This document shows positions 1-17,300 of a stretch of 64,000 bases of DNA, piece by piece. Under the pieces are notes generated by a model. The model did no database searches and had not been told where the DNA came from. It worked only from the letters and a program-made list of their open reading frames with translations. Both the position numbers and the translations under genes were made by a program. This stretch comes from Siphonodentalium dalli (taxonomy: Eukaryota > Mollusca > Scaphopoda > Gadilida > Siphonodentaliidae): positions 83,042,958-83,106,957 of the forward strand of contig CP136069.1 of assembly GCA_032622095.1 (NCBI GenBank). Direction: 5' to 3'. The stretch's first letter is position 1; every line of letters begins with the position of its first letter.

Positions 1-3000
1 TGGGGAGACCTATGGATGTATGTGGCGTGGAGACCTATATATGTGTGTGGTGAGGATACCTATATATGTATCTGGTGGGGATACCTATATATGTGTGTGG
101 CGGGGTTACCTATATATGTGTGTGGTGGGGATACCTATATATGTATGTGGTGGGGATACCTATATATGTATGTGGTGGTGATAACTATATATGTATGTGG
201 CAGGGATACCTATATATGTATGTGGTGGGGATACCTATATATGTATGTAGTGGTGATACCTATATATGTGTGTGGTGGGGAGACCTATATATGTATGTGA
301 CAGGGATACCTATATATGTGTGTGGTGAGGAGACCAATATACGTGTGTGGTGAGAATACCTATAGATGTGTGATGGGGATACCTGTATATGTATGTGGCG
401 GGGAGACCTATATATGTATGTGGCGGGGATACCTATATATGTGTGTGGTGGGGAGACCAATATATGTGTGTGGTGGGGATACCTATAGATGTGTGGTGGG
501 GATACCTATATATGTATGTGGCGGGGATACCTATATATGTATGTGGTGGGGATACCTATATATTTGTGTGGCGGTGATACCTATATATGTGTGTGGCGGT
601 GATACCTATATATGTGTGTGGCGGGGATACCTATATATGTTTGTGGTGGGGAGACCTATATATGAGTGTGTGGTGGGGATACCTATATGTATGTGGCGGG
701 GATACCTATATGTATGTGGTGGGGATACCTATATGTGTGTGGTTGTGATACCTATATATGTATGTGGTGGTGATACCTATATATGTATGTGGTGGGGATA
801 CCTATATATGTGGGTGGTTGGGATACCTATATTTGTTTGTGGTGGGGATACCTATAGATGTGTATGGTGGGGATACCTATATATGTGTGTGGTGGGGATA
901 CCTATAGATGTGTGTGGTGGGGATGCCTATAGATGTGTGTGGTGGGGATACCTATAGATGTCTGTGGTGGGGAGACCTATATATGTGTGTGGTGGTGATA
1001 CCTATATATGTATGTGGTGGGGATACCTATAAATGTGTGTGGTGGGGATACCTATATATGTATGTGGTGGGGATACCTATAGATGTGTGTGGTGGGGATA
1101 CCTATAGATGTGTGTGGTGGGGATACCTATATATGTATGTGGTGGGGATACCTATATATGTGTGTGTGGGGATACCTATAGATGTGTGTGGTGGGGATAC
1201 CTATATATTTATGTGGTGGGGATACCTATATATGTATGTGGTGGGGATACCTATATATGTGTGTGGTGGTGATACCTATATATGTGTGTGGTGGGGATAC
1301 CTATAGATGTGTGTGTTGGGGATACCTATAGATGTATGTGGTGGGGAGACCTATATATGTATGTGGTGGGGATACCTATATATGTGTGTGGCGGGGATAC
1401 CTATATATATGTGTGTGGTGGGGATACCTATATATGTGTGTGGTGGGGATACCTATATATGTATGTGGTGGTGATACATAGATATGTATGTGGTGGGGAT
1501 ACCTATAGATGTGTGTGGTGGTGATACCTATATATGTATGTGGCGGGGATACCTATATATGTGTGTGGTGGTGATACCTATATATGTGTGTGGTGAGGAT
1601 ACCTATATATGTATGTGGTGGGGATACCTATAGATGTATGTGGTGAGGATACCTATATATTAATGTGGCGTGGAAACCTATATATGAGTGTGGTAGGGAT
1701 ACCTATATATGTATGTGGTGGGGATACCTATATATGTATGTGGTGGTAATACCTATATATGTATGTGGTGGGGAGACCTATGGATGTATGTGGCGTGGAG
1801 ACCTATATATGTGTGTGGTGAGGATACCTATATATGTATCTGGTGGGGATATCTATATATGTGTGTGGCGGGGTTACCTATATATGTGTGTGGTGGGGAT
1901 ACCTATATATGTATGTGGTGGGGATACCTATATATGTATGTGGTGGTGATACCTATATATGTATGTGGTGGGAGACCTATAGATGTATGTGGCAGGGATA
2001 CCTATATATGTGTGTGGTGAGGAGACCAATATACGTGTGTGGTGAGAATACCTATAGATGTGTGGTGGGGATACCTATATATGTATGTGGCGGGGAGACC
2101 TATATATGTATGTGGCGGGGATACCTATATATGTGTGTGGTGGGGAGACCAATATATGTGTGTGGTGGGGATACCTATATATGTGTGGTGGGGATACCTA
2201 TATATGTGTGGTGGGGAGACCTATATATGTATGTGGCGGGGATACCTATATATGTGTGTGGTGGGGATACCTATATATTTGTGTGGCGGGGATACCTATA
2301 TATGTGTGTGGCGGGGATACCTATATATGTTTGTGGTGGGGAGACCTATATATGAGTGTGTGGTGGGGATACCTATATGTATGTGGCGGGGATACCTATA
2401 TGTATGTGGTGGGGATACCTATATGTGTGTGGTTGTGATACCTATATATGTATGTGGTGGTGATACCTATATATGTATGTGGTGGGGATACCTATATATG
2501 TGTGTGGTGGTGATACCTATATATGTATGTGGCGGGAATACCTATAAATGTGTGTGGTGGGGATACCTATATATGTATGTGGTGGGGATACCTATAGATG
2601 TGTGTGGTGGGGATACCTATAGATGTGTGTGGTGGGGATACCTATATATTTATGTGGTGGGGATACCTATATATGTATGTGGTAGGGATACCTATATATG
2701 TTTGTGGTGGTGATACCTATATATGTGTGTGACGGGGATACCTATATATGTGTGTGGTGGCGAGACCAATATATGTGTGTGGTGGGGATACCTATAGATG
2801 TGTGATGGGGATACCTATATATGTATGTGGCGGGGAGACCTATATATGTATGTGGCGGGAATACCTATATATGTGTGTGGTGGGAATACCTATATATGTG
2901 TGTGGCGGGGATAGCTATATATGTGTGTGGCGGGATACCTATATATGCTTGTGGTGGGGAGACCTATATATGAGTGTGTGGTGGGGATACCTATATGTAT

Positions 3001-3399
3001 GTGGCGGGGATACCTATATGTATGTGGTGGGTATACCTATATGTGTGTGGTTGTGATACCTATATATGTATGTGGTGGTGATACCTATATATGTATGTGG
3101 TGGGGATACCTATATATGTGTGTGGTTGGGATACCTATATATTTATGTGGTGGGATACCTATAGATGTGTATGGTGGGGATACCTATATATGTGTGTGGT
3201 GGGAATACCTATAGATGTGTGTGGTGGGGATACCTATAGATGTGTGTGGTGGGGATACCTATATATGTGTGTGGTGGTGATACCTATATATGTATGTGGC
3301 GGGGATACCTATAAATGTGTGTGGTGGGGATACCTATATATGTATGTGGTGGGGATAACTATATATGTGTGTGGTGGTGATACCTATATATGTGTGTGG

Positions 3400-6300
3400 T
3401 GGGGATACCTATAGATGTGTGTGGTGGGGATACCTATATATGTGTGTGGTGGGGATACCTATATATGTATGTGGTGGGGATATCTATATATGTATGTGGT
3501 GGGGATACCTATATATGTATGTGGTGGTAATACCTATATATGTATGTGGTGGGGAGACCTATATATGTGTGTGGTGGTGATACCTATATATGTATGTGGC
3601 GGGGATACCTATAAATGTGTGTGGTGGGGATACCTATATATGTGTGTGGCGGGGATACCTATATATGTGTGTGGCGGGGATATCTATATATGCTTGTGGT
3701 GGGGAGACCTATATTTGTGTGTGTGGTGGGGATACCTATATGTGTGTGGCGGGGATACCTATATGTATGTGGTTGGGATACCTATATGTGTGTGGTTGTG
3801 ATACCTATATATGTATGTGGTGGGAATACCTATATATGTGTGTGGTTGGGATACCTATATATGTATGTGGTGGTGATACCTATATATGTGTGTGGTGGGG
3901 ATACCTATAGATGTGTGTGGTGGTGATACCTATAGATGTATGTGGTGGGGATACCTATATATGTATGTGGTGGGGATACCTGTATATGTATGTGGTGGTG
4001 ATACCTATATATGTGTGTGGTGGGGATACCTATAGATGTGTGTGGTGGGGATACCTATGATGTATGTGGTGTGGAGACCTATATATGTATGTGGTGGGGA
4101 TACCTATATATGTGTGTGGCGGGGATACCTATATATATGTGTGTGGTGGGGATACCTATATATGTGTGTGGTGGGGATACCTATATATGTATGTGGTGGT
4201 GATACCTATATATGTATGTGGTGGTGATACCTATATATGTGTGTGGTGAGGATACATATATATGTATGTTGTGGGGATACCTATAGATGTATGTGGTGGG
4301 GATACCTATAGATGTGTGTGGTGGGGATACCTATATATGTATGTGGCGGGGATACCTATATATGGGTGTGGCGGGGATACCTATATATGTATGTGTTGGT
4401 GATACCTATATATGTGTGTGGTGAGGATACCTATATATGTATGTGGTGGGGATACCTATAGATGTATGTGGTGGAGATACCTATATATGTGTGTGCCGGG
4501 GATACCTATATATGTGTGTGGTAGGGATACCTATATATGTATGTGGTGGGGATACCTATATATGTATGTGGTGGGGATACCTATATATGTATGTGGTGGG
4601 GAGACATATGGATGTATGTGGCGTGGAGACCTATATATGTATGTGGTGGGGATACCTATATATGTGTGTGGTGGGGATACCTATATATGTATATGGTGGG
4701 GATACCTACATATTTATGTGGTGGGGATACCTATAGATGTGTGTGGTGGGAATACCTATAGATGTGTGTGGTGGGGATACCTATAGATGTGTGTGGTGGG
4801 GATACCTATATATGTTTGTGGTAGGGATACCTATATATGTATGTGGTGGGGCTACATATAGATGTATGTGGCAGGGATACCTATATATGTGTGTGGTGAG
4901 GAGACCAATATATGTGTGTGGCGGGGATACCTATAGATGTGTGGTGGGGATACCTATATATGTATGTGGCGGGGAGACCTATATATGTATATGGTGGGGA
5001 TACCTACATATTTATGTGGTGGGGATACCTATAGATGTGTGTGGTGGGGATACCTATAGATGTGTGTGGTGGGGATACCTATAGATGTGTGTGGTGGGGA
5101 TACCTATAGATGTGTGTGGTGGGGATACCTATATATGTGTGTGGTGGGGATACCTATATATGTATGTGGTGGGGATACCTATATATGTATGTGGTGGGGA
5201 TACCTATATATGTATGTGGTGGTAATACCTATATATGTATGTGGTGGGGAGACCTATATATGTGTGTGGTGGTGATACCTATATATGTATGTGGCGGGGA
5301 TACCTATAAATGTGTGTGGTGGGGATACCTATATATGTGTGTGGCGGGGATACCTATATATGTGTGTGGCGGGGATACCTATATATGCTTGTGGTGGGGA
5401 GACCTATATTTGTGTGTGTGGTGGGGATACCTATATGTGTGTGGCGGGGATACCTATATGTATGTGGTTGGGATACCTATATGTGTGTGGTTGTGATACC
5501 TATATATGTATGTGGTGGGAATACCTATATATGTGTGTGGTTGGGATACCTATATATGTATGTGGTGGTGATACCTATATATGTGTGTGGTGGGGATACC
5601 TATAGATGTGTGTGGTGGTGATACCTATAGATGTATGTGGTGGGGATACCTATATATGTATGTGGTGGGGATACCTGTATATGTATGTGGTGGTGATACC
5701 TATATATGTGTGTGGTGGGGATACCTATAGATGTGTGTGGTGGGGATACCTATGATGTATGTGGTGTGGAGACCTATATATGTATGTGGTGGGGATACCT
5801 ATATATGTGTGTGGCGGGGATACCTATATATATGTGTGTGGTGGGGATACCTATATATGTGTGTGGTGGGGATACCTATATATGTATGTGGTGGTGATAC
5901 CTATATATGTATGTGGTGGTGATACCTATATATGTGTGTGGTGAGGATACATATATATGTATGTTGTGGGGATACCTATAGATGTATGTGGTGGGGATAC
6001 CTATAGATGTGTGTGGTGGGGATACCTATATATGTATGTGGCGGGGATACCTATATATGGGTGTGGCGGGGATACCTATATATGTATGTGTTGGTGATAC
6101 CTATATATGTGTGTGGTGAGGATACCTATATATGTATGTGGTGGGGATACCTATAGATGTATGTGGTGGAGATACCTATATATGTGTGTGCCGGGGATAC
6201 CTATATATGTGTGTGGTAGGGATACCTATATATGTATGTGGTGGGGATACCTATATATGTATGTGGTGGGGATACCTATATATGTATGTGGTGGGGAGAC

Positions 6301-6730
6301 ATATGGATGTATGTGGCGTGGAGACCTATATATGTATGTGGTGGGGATACCTATATATGTGTGTGGTGGGGATACCTATATATGTATATGGTGGGGATAC
6401 CTACATATTTATGTGGTGGGGATACCTATAGATGTGTGTGGTGGGAATACCTATAGATGTGTGTGGTGGGGATACCTATAGATGTGTGTGGTGGGGATAC
6501 CTATATATGTTTGTGGTAGGGATACCTATATATGTATGTGGTGGGGCTACATATAGATGTATGTGGCAGGGATACCTATATATGTGTGTGGTGAGGAGAC
6601 CAATATATGTGTGTGGCGGGGATACCTATAGATGTGTGGTGGGGATACCTATATATGTATGTGGCGGGGAGACCTATATATGTATATGGTGGGGATACCT
6701 ACATATTTATGTGGTGGGGATACCTATAGA
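3400..6730 (+). repeat. Higher-order duplication, 1695-bp offset, inside the satellite
   Basis: Variant units at about 3400-5030 recur in the same order at about 5095-6730, at a constant offset of 1695 bp. Examples are the short 'tatgatgtatgtggtgtgg' variant at 4055 and 5750, and 'gtgtgccgggg' at 4491 and 6186. A few substitutions separate the two copies. This is a recent block amplification of roughly 68 monomers inside the array. Confidence 0.85.
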
Positions 6731-9700
6731 TGTGTGTGGTGGGGATACCTATAGATGTGTGTGGTGGGGATACCTATAGATGTGTGTGGTGGGGATACCT
6801 ATATATGTGTGTGGCGGGGATACCTATATATGTGTGTGGCGGGGATACCTATATATGCTTGTGGTGGGGATACCTATATATGTGTGGTGGGGATACCTAT
6901 ATATGTATGTGGCGGGAGACCTATATATGTATGTGGCGGGGATACCTATATATGTGTATGGTGGGGAGACCAATATATGTGTGTGGTGGGGATACCTATA
7001 GATGTGTGGTGGGGATACCTATATTGTATGTGGTGGGGATACCTATATATGTATATGGTGGGGATACCTACATATTTATGTGGTGGGGATACCTATAGAT
7101 GTGTGTGGTGGGGATACCTATAGATGTGTGTGGTGGGGATACCTATAGATGTGTGTGGTGGGGATACCTATATATGTGTGTGGCGGGGATACCTATATAT
7201 GTGTGTGGCGGGGATACCTATATATGCTTGTGGTGGGGAGACCTATATATGTGTGTGTGGTGGGGATACCTATATGTATGTGGCGGGGATACCTATATGT
7301 ATGTGGTGGGGATACCTATATGTGTGTGGTTGTGATACCTATATATGTATGTGGTGGGGATACCTATATATGTGTGTGTTTGGGATACCTATATATGCAT
7401 GTGGTGGGGATACCTATAGATGTGTATGGTGGGGATACCTAAATATGTGTGTGGTGGGGATACCTATAGATGTGTGTGGTGGGGATACCTATAGACGTAT
7501 GTGGTGGGTAGACCTATATATGTGTGCGGTGGTGATACCTATATATGTATGTGGCGGGGATACCTATAAATGTGTATGGTGGGGATACCTATATATTTAT
7601 GTGGTGGGGATACCTATAGATGTATGTGGTGGGGATACCTATATATGTATGTGGTGGTGATACCTATATATGTGTGTGGTGGGGATACCTATAAATGTGT
7701 GTGGTGGTGATACCTATAGATGAATGTGGTGGGGATACCTATAGATGTATGTGTTGGGGATACCTATATATGTATGTGGTGGTGATACCTATACATGTGT
7801 GTGGTGTGGATACCTCTAGATGTGTGTGGTGGGGATACCTATAGTTGTATGTGGTGGGGAGACCTATATATGTATGTGGTGGGGATACCTATATATGTGT
7901 GTGGCGGGGATTCCTATATATATGTGTGTGGTGGGGATACCTATATATGTGTGTGGTGGGGATACCTATATATGTATGTGGTGGTGATACCTATATATGT
8001 ATGTGGTGGTGATACCTATATATGTGTGTGGTGATGATACCTATATATGTATGTGGTGGGGATACCTATAGATGTATGTGTTGGGGATACCTATAGATGT
8101 GTGTGTGGGGATACCTATATATGTATGAGGCGGGGATACCTATATATGTGTGTGGCGGGGATACCTATATATGTATGTGGTGGTGATACCTATATATGTG
8201 TGTGGTGAGGATACCTATATATGTATGTGGTGGGGATACCTATAGAAGTATGTGGTGGGGATACCTATATTTGTGTATGGCGGGGATACCTATATATGTG
8301 TGTGGTAGGGATACCTATATATGTATGTGGTGGGGATACCTATATATGTATGTGGTGGTGATACCTATATATGTATGTGGTGGGGAGTCCTATGGATGTA
8401 TGTGGCGTGGAGACCTATATATGTATGTGGTGGGGATACCTATATATGTGTGTGGTGGGGATACCTATATATGTATATGGTGGGGATACCTACATATTTA
8501 TGTGGTGGGGATACCTATAGATGTGTGTGGTGGGGATACCTATAGATGTGTGTAGTGGGGATACCTATAGATGTGTGTGGCAGGGATACCTATATATGTG
8601 TGTGGTGGGGATACCTATAGATGTATGTGGTGGGGATACCTATATATGTATGTGGTGGGGATACATATAGATGTATGTGGTGGGGATACCTATATATGTA
8701 TGTGGTGGGGATACCTATATATGTATGTGGTAGGGGATACCTATATATGTGTGTGGTGGGGATACCTATATATGTATGTGGTGGGGATACCTTTATATGT
8801 ATGTGGTGGGGACACCTATATATGTGTGTGGTGGTGATACCTATATATGTATGTGGTGGTGATACCTATATATGTATGTGGCGGGGATACCTATATATGT
8901 GTGTGATGGTGATACCTATATATGTGTGTGGTGGGGATACCTATATATGTGTGTGGCGGGGATACCTATAGATGTATGTGGTGGGGATACATATAGATGT
9001 ATGTGGCGGTGATACCAATAGATGTATGTGGTGGGGATACCTATATATGTATGTGGTGGGAATACCTATATATGTATGTGGTGCGGATACCTATATATGT
9101 ATGTGGTGGGGATACCTATAGATGTATGTGGTGGGGATACCTATATATGTATGTGGTGGGGATACCTATATATGTATGTGTTGGGTATACCTATATAAGT
9201 ATGTGGTGGTGATACCTATAGATGTGTGTGGTGGGGATACCTATATGTATGTGGTGGGAATACCTATATGTGTGTGGTGGTGATACATATATATGTATGT
9301 GGTGGGGATACCTATATATGTGTGTGGTTGGGATACCTATATATGTATGTGGTGGGGATACCTATAGATGTGTATGGTGGGGATACCTATATATGTGTGT
9401 GGTGGGGATACCTATATATGTGTGTGGTGGGGATACCTATAGATGTGTGTGGTGGGGATACCAATAGATGTATGTGGTGGGGAGACCTATATATGTGTGT
9501 GGTGGTGATACCTATATATGTATGTGGCGGGGATACCTATATATGTATGTGGTGGTGATACCTATATATGTGTGTGGTGGGGATACCTATAGATGTGTGT
9601 GGTGGGGATACCTATATATTTATGTGGTGGGGATACCTATATATGTATGTGGTGGGGATACCTATATATGTATGTGGTGGTGATACCTATATATGTGTGT

Positions 9701-11335
9701 GGTGGGGATACCTATAGATGTGTGTGGTGGGGATACCTATAGATGTATGTGGTGGGGAGTCCTATATATGTATGTGGTGGGGATACCTATATATGTGTGT
9801 GAGGGGTATACCTATATATATGTGTGTGGTGGGGATACCTATATATGTGTGTGGTGGGGATACCTATATATGTATGTGGTGGTGATACCTATATAGGTAT
9901 GTGGTGGGAATACCTATAGATGTGTGTGGTGGGGATACCTATATATGTATGTGGCGGGGATACCTATATATGTGTGTGGCGGGGATACCTATATATGTAT
10001 GTTGTGGTGATACCTATATATGTGTGTGGTGTGGATACATATAGATGTATGTAGTGGGGATACCTATATATGTATGTGGTGGGGATACCTATATATGTAC
10101 GTGGTGGGGATACATATATATGTGTGTGGTGGGGATACCTATAGATGTATTTGGTGGGGATACCTATATATGTATGTGGTGGGGATACCTATATATGTGT
10201 GTGGTGGTGATACCTATATATGTATGTGGTGGGGATACCTATATATGTATTTGGCGGGGATACCTATATATGTGTGTGGTGGTGATACCTATATATGTGT
10301 GTGGAGGGGATACCTATATCTGTGTGTGGCGGGATACCTATAGATGTATGTGGTGGGGATACCTATAGATGTATGTGGCGGTGATACCAATAGATGTATG
10401 TGGTGGGGATACCTATATATGTATGTTGTGGGGATACCTATATATGTATGTGGTGGGGATACCTATATATGTATGTGGTGGGGATACCTATAGATGTATG
10501 TGGTGGGTATACCTATATATGTATGTGGTGGGGATACCTATATATGTATGTGTTGGGTATACCTATATATGTATTTGGTGGTGATACCTATATATGTGTG
10601 TGGTGGGGATACATATATGTGTGTGGTGGGGATACCTATATGTATGTGGCGGGGATACCTATATGTATGTGGTGGGGATACCTATATGTGTGTGGTGGTG
10701 ATACCTATATATGTATGTGGTGGGGATACCTATATATGTGTGTGGTTGGGATACCTATATATGTATGTGGTGGGGAGCCTATTGATGTGTATGGTGGGGA
10801 TACCTATATATGTGTGTGGTGGGGAGCCTATAGATGTGTATGGTGGGGATACCTATAGATGTGTGTGGTGGGGATACATATAGATGTATGTGGTGGGGAG
10901 ACATATATATGTGTGTGGTGGTGATACCTATATATGTATGTGGTGGGGATACATATAGATGTGTGTGGTGGGGATACCTATAGATGTGTGTGGTGGGGAT
11001 ACCTATATATTTATGTTGTGGGGATACCTATATATGTATGTGGTGGGGATACCTATATATGTTTGTGGTGGTGATACCTATATATGTGTGTGGTGGGGAT
11101 ACCTATAGATGTGTGTGTTGGGGATACCTATAGATGTATGTGGTGGGGAGACCTATATATATGTGTGGCGGGAATACCTATATATATGTGTGTGGTGGGG
11201 ATACCTATATATGTATGTGGTGGGGATACCTATAGATGTGTGTGGTGGGGATACCTATATATGTATGTGGCGGGGATACCTATATATGTGTGTGGCGGGG
11301 ATACCTTTATATGTATGTGGTGGTGATACCTATAT

Positions 11336-14300
11336 ATGTGTGTGGTGAGGATACCTATATATGTATGTGGTGGGGATACCTATAGATGTATGTGGTGGGG
11401 ATACCTATATATGTATGTGGCGTGGAAACCTATATATGTGTGTGGTAGGGATACCTATATATGTATGTGGTGGGGATACCTATATATGTATGTGGTGGTA
11501 ATACCTATATATGTATGTGGTGGGGAGACCTATGGATGTATGTGGCGTGGAGACCTATATATGTGTGTGGTGAGGATACCTATATATGTATGTGGTGGGG
11601 ATACCTATATATGTGTGGCGGGGTTACCTATATATGTGTGTGGTGGGGATACCTATATATGTATGTGGTGGGGATACCTATATATGTATGTGGTGGTGAT
11701 ACCTATATATGTATGTGGTGGTGATACCTATATATGCGTGTGGTGAGGATACCTATATATGTATGTGGTTGGGATACCTATAGATGTATGTGGCAGGGAT
11801 ACCTATATATGTGTGTGGTACGGATACCTATATATGTGTGTGGTGGGGATACCTATAGATGTGGGGTGGGGATACCTATATATGTATGTGGCGGGGAGAC
11901 CTATATATGTATGTGGTGGGGAGACCAATATATGTGTGTGGTGGGGATACCTATAGATTTGTGGTGGGGATACTTATATATGTATGTGGCGGGGAGACCT
12001 ATATATGTGTGTGGTTGGGATACCTATATATGTATGTGGTGGGGATACCTATAGATGTGTATGGTGGGGATACCTATATATGTGTGTGGTGGGGATACCT
12101 ATATATGTGTGTGGTGGGGATACCTATAGATGTGTGTGGTGGGGATACCTATAGATGTATGTGGTGGGGAGACCTATATATGTGTGTGGTGGTGATACCT
12201 ATATATGTATGTGGCGGGGATACCTATACATGTGTGTGGTGGGGATACCTATATATGTATGTGGTGGGGATACCTATAGATGTGTGTGGTGGGGATACCT
12301 ATAGATGTGTGTGGTTGGGATACCTATATATTTATGTGGTGGGGATACCTATATATGTATGTGGTTGGGATACCTATATATGTATGTGGTGGTGATACCT
12401 ATATAAGTGTGTGGTGGGGATACCTATAGATGAGTGTGTTGGGGATACCTATAAATGTGTGTGGTGGGGATACCTATATATGTATGTGGTGGGGATACCT
12501 ATATATGTGTGTGGTGGGGATACCTATAGATGTGTGTGGTGGGGATACCTATATATTTATGTGGTGGGGATACCTATATATGTATGTGGTGGGGATACCT
12601 ATATATGTATGTGGTGGTGATACCTATATAGGTGTGTGTTGGGGATACCTATAGATGAGTGTGTTGGGGATACCTATAGATGTATGTGGTGGGGAGACCT
12701 ATATAGGTATGTGGTGGGGATACCTATATATGTGTGTGGCGGGGATACCTATATATATGTGTGTGGTGGGGATACATATATATGTGTGTGGTGGGGATAC
12801 CTATATATGTATGTGGTGGTGATACATATATATGTATGTGGTGGGGATACCTATAGATGTGTGTTGTGGGGATACCTATATATGTATGTGGCGGGGATAC
12901 CTATATATATGTGTGGCGGGGATACCTTTATATGTATGTGGTGGTGATACCTATATATGTGTGTGGTGAGGATACCTATATATGTATGTGGTGGGGATAC
13001 CTATAGATGTGTGTGGTGGGGATACCTATATATGTATGTGGCGGGGATACCTATATATGTGTGTGGCGGGGATACCTATATATGTGTGTGGTGGTGATAC
13101 CTATATATGTGTGTGGTGAGGATACCTATATATGTATGTGGTGGGGATACCTATAGATGTATGTGGTGGGGAGACCTATATATGTGTGTGGGGGGATACC
13201 TATAAATATGTGTGTGGTGGGGATACCTATATATGTGTGTAGTGGGGATACCTATATATGTATGTGGTGGTGATACATAGATATGTATGTGGTGGGGATA
13301 CCTATAGATGTGTGTGGTGGGGATACCTATATATGTATGTGCGGGGATACCTATATATGTGTGTGGCGGGGATACCTTTATATGTATGTGGTGGTGATAC
13401 CTATATATGTGTGTGGTGAGGATACCTATATATGTATGTGGTGGGGATACCTATAGATGTATGTGGTGGGGATACCTATATATGTATGTGGCGTGGAAAC
13501 CTATATATGTGTGTGGTAGGGATACCTATATATGTATGTGGTGGGGATACCTATATATGTATTTGGTGGTAATACCTATATATGTATGTGGTGGGGAGAC
13601 CTATGGATGTATGTGGCGTGGAGACCTATATATGTGTGTGGTGAGGATACCTATATATGTATGTGGTGGGGATACCTATATATGTGTGGCGGGGTTACCT
13701 ATATATGTGTGTGGTGGGGATACCTATATATGTATGTGGTGGGGATACCTATATATGTATGTGGTGGTGATACCTATATATGTATGTGGCGGGGAGACCT
13801 ATATATGTGTGTGGTTGGGATACCTATATATGTATGTGGTGGGGATACCTATAGATGTGTGTGGTGGGGATACCTATAGATGTGTGTGGTTGGGATACCT
13901 ATATATTTATGTGGTGGGGATACCTATATATGTATGTGGTTGGGATACCTATATATGTATGTGGTGGTGATACCTATATAAGTGTGTGGTGGGGATACCT
14001 ATAGATGAGTGTGTTGGGGATACCTATAAATGTGTGTGGTGGGGATACCTATATATGTATGTGGTGGGGATACCTATATATGTGTGTGGTGGGGATACCT
14101 ATAGATGTGTGTGGTGGGGATACCTATATATTTATGTGGTGGGGATACCTATATATGTATGTGGTGGGGATACCTATATATGTATGTGGTGGTGATACCT
14201 ATATAGGTGTGTGTTGGGGATACCTATAGATGAGTGTGTTGGGGATACCTATAGATGTATGTGGTGGGGAGACCTATATAGGTATGTGGTGGGGATACCT

Positions 14301-17300
14301 ATATATGTGTGTGGCGGGGATACCTATATATATGTGTGTGGTGGGGATACATATATATGTGTGTGGTGGGGATACCTATATATGTATGTGGTGGTGATAC
14401 ATATATATGTATGTGGTGGGGATACCTATAGATGTGTGTTGTGGGGATACCTATATATGTATGTGGCGGGGATACCTATATATATGTGTGGCGGGGATAC
14501 CTTTATATGTATGTGGTGGTGATACCTATATATGTGTGTGGTGAGGATACCTATATATGTATGTGGTGGGGATACCTATAGATGTGTGTGGTGGGGATAC
14601 CTATATATGTATGTGGCGGGGATACCTATATATGTGTGTGGCGGGGATACCTATATATGTGTGTGGTGGTGATACCTATATATGTGTGTGGTGAGGATAC
14701 CTATATATGTATGTGGTGGGGATACCTATAGATGTATGTGGTGGGGAGACCTATATATGTGTGTGGGGGGATACCTATAAATATGTGTGTGGTGGGGATA
14801 CCTATATATGTGTGTAGTGGGGATACCTATATATGTATGTGGTGGTGATACATAGATATGTATGTGGTGGGGATACCTATAGATGTGTGTGGTGGGGATA
14901 CCTATATATGTATGTGCGGGGATACCTATATATGTGTGTGGCGGGGATACCTTTATATGTATGTGGTGGTGATACCTATATATGTGTGTGGTGAGGATAC
15001 CTATATATGTATGTGGTGGGGATACCTATAGATGTATGTGGTGGGGATACCTATATATGTATGTGGCGTGGAAACCTATATATGTGTGTGGTAGGGATAC
15101 CTATATATGTATGTGGTGGGGATACCTATATATGTATTTGGTGGTAATACCTATATATGTATGTGGTGGGGAGACCTATGGATGTATGTGGCGTGGAGAC
15201 CTATATATGTGTGTGGTGAGGATACCTATATATGTATGTGGTGGGGATACCTATATATGTGTGGCGGGGTTACCTATATATGTGTGTGGTGGGGATACCT
15301 ATATATGTATGTGGTGGGGATACCTATATATGTATGTGGTGGTGATACCTATATATGTATGTGGCGGGGAGACCTATATATGTGTGTGGTTGGGATACCT
15401 ATATATGTATGTGGTGGGGATACCTATAGATGTGTATGGTGGGGATACCTATATATGTGTGTGGTGGGGATACCTATATATGTGTGTGGTGGGGATACCT
15501 ATAGATGTGTGTGGTGGGGATACCTATAGATGTATGTGGTGGGGAGACCTATATATGTGTGTGGTGGTGATACCTATATATGTATGTGGCGGGGATACCT
15601 ATACATGTGTGTGGTGGGGATACCTATATATGTATGTGGTGGGGATACCTATAGATGTGTGTGGTGGGGATACCTATAGATGTGTGTGGTTGGGATACCT
15701 ATATATTTATGTGGTGGGGATACCTATATATGTATGTGGTGGGGATACCTATATATGTATGTGGTGGTGATACCTATATAAGTGTGTGGTGGGGATACCT
15801 ATAGATGAGTGTGTTGGGGATACCTATAAATGTGTGTGGTGGGGATACCTATATATGTATGTGGTGGGGATACCTATATATGTGTGTGGTGGGGATACCT
15901 ATAGATGTGTGTGGTGGGGATACCTATATATTTATGTGGTGGGGATACCTATATATGTATGTGGTGGGGATACCTATATATGTATGTGGTGGTGATACCT
16001 ATATAGGTGTGTGTTGGGGATACCTATAGATGAGTGTGTTGGGGATACCTATAGATGTATGTGGTGGGGAGACCTATATAGGTATGTGGTGGGGATACCT
16101 ATATATGTGTGTGGCGGGGATACCTATATATATGTGTGTGGTGGGGATACATATATATGTGTGTGGTGGGGATACCTATATATGTATGTGGTGGTGATAC
16201 ATATATATGTATGTGGTGGGGATACCTATAGATGTGTGTTGTGGGGATACCTATATATGTATGTGGCGGGGATACCTATATATATGTGTGGCGGGGATAC
16301 CTTTATATGTATGTGGTGGTGATACCTATATATGTGTGTGGTGAGGATACCTATATATGTATGTGGTGGGGATACCTATAGATGTGTGTGGTGGGGATAC
16401 CTATATATGTATGTGGCGGGGATACCTATATATGTGTGTGGCGGGGATACCTATATATGTGTGTGGTGGTGATACCTATATATGTGTGTGGTGAGGATAC
16501 CTATATATGTATGTGGTGGGGATACCTATAGATGTATGTGGTGGGGAGACCTATATATGTGTGTGGGGGGATACCTATAAATATGTGTGTGGTGGGGATA
16601 CCTATATATGTGTGTAGTGGGGATACCTATATATGTATGTGGTGGTGATACATAGATATGTATGTGGTGGGGATACCTATAGATGTGTGTGGTGGGGATA
16701 CCTATATATGTATGGGCGGGGATACCTATATATGTGTGTGGCGGGGATACCTTTATATGTATGTGGTGGTGATACCTATATATGTGTGTGGTGAGGATAC
16801 CTATATATGTATGTGGTGGGGATACCTATAGATGTATGTGGTGGGGATACCTATATATGTATGTGGCGTGGAAACCTATATATGTGTGTGGTAGGGATAC
16901 CTATATATGTATGTGGTGGGGATACCTATATATGTATTTGGTGGTAATACCTATATATGTATGTGGTGGGGAGACCTATGGATGTATGTGGCGTGGAGAC
17001 CTATATATGTGTGTGGTGAGGATACCTATATATGTATGTGGTGGGGATACCTATATATGTGTGGCGGGGTTACCTATATATGTGTGTGGTGGGGATACCT
17101 ATATATGTATGTGGTGGGGATACCTATATATGTATGTGGTGGTGATACCTATATATGTATGTGGTGGTGATACCTATATATGTGTGTGGTGAGGATACCT
17201 ATATATGTATGTGGTTGGGATACCTATAGATGTATGTGGCAGGGATACCTATATATGTGTGTGGTACGGATACCTATATATGTGTGTGGTGGGGATACCT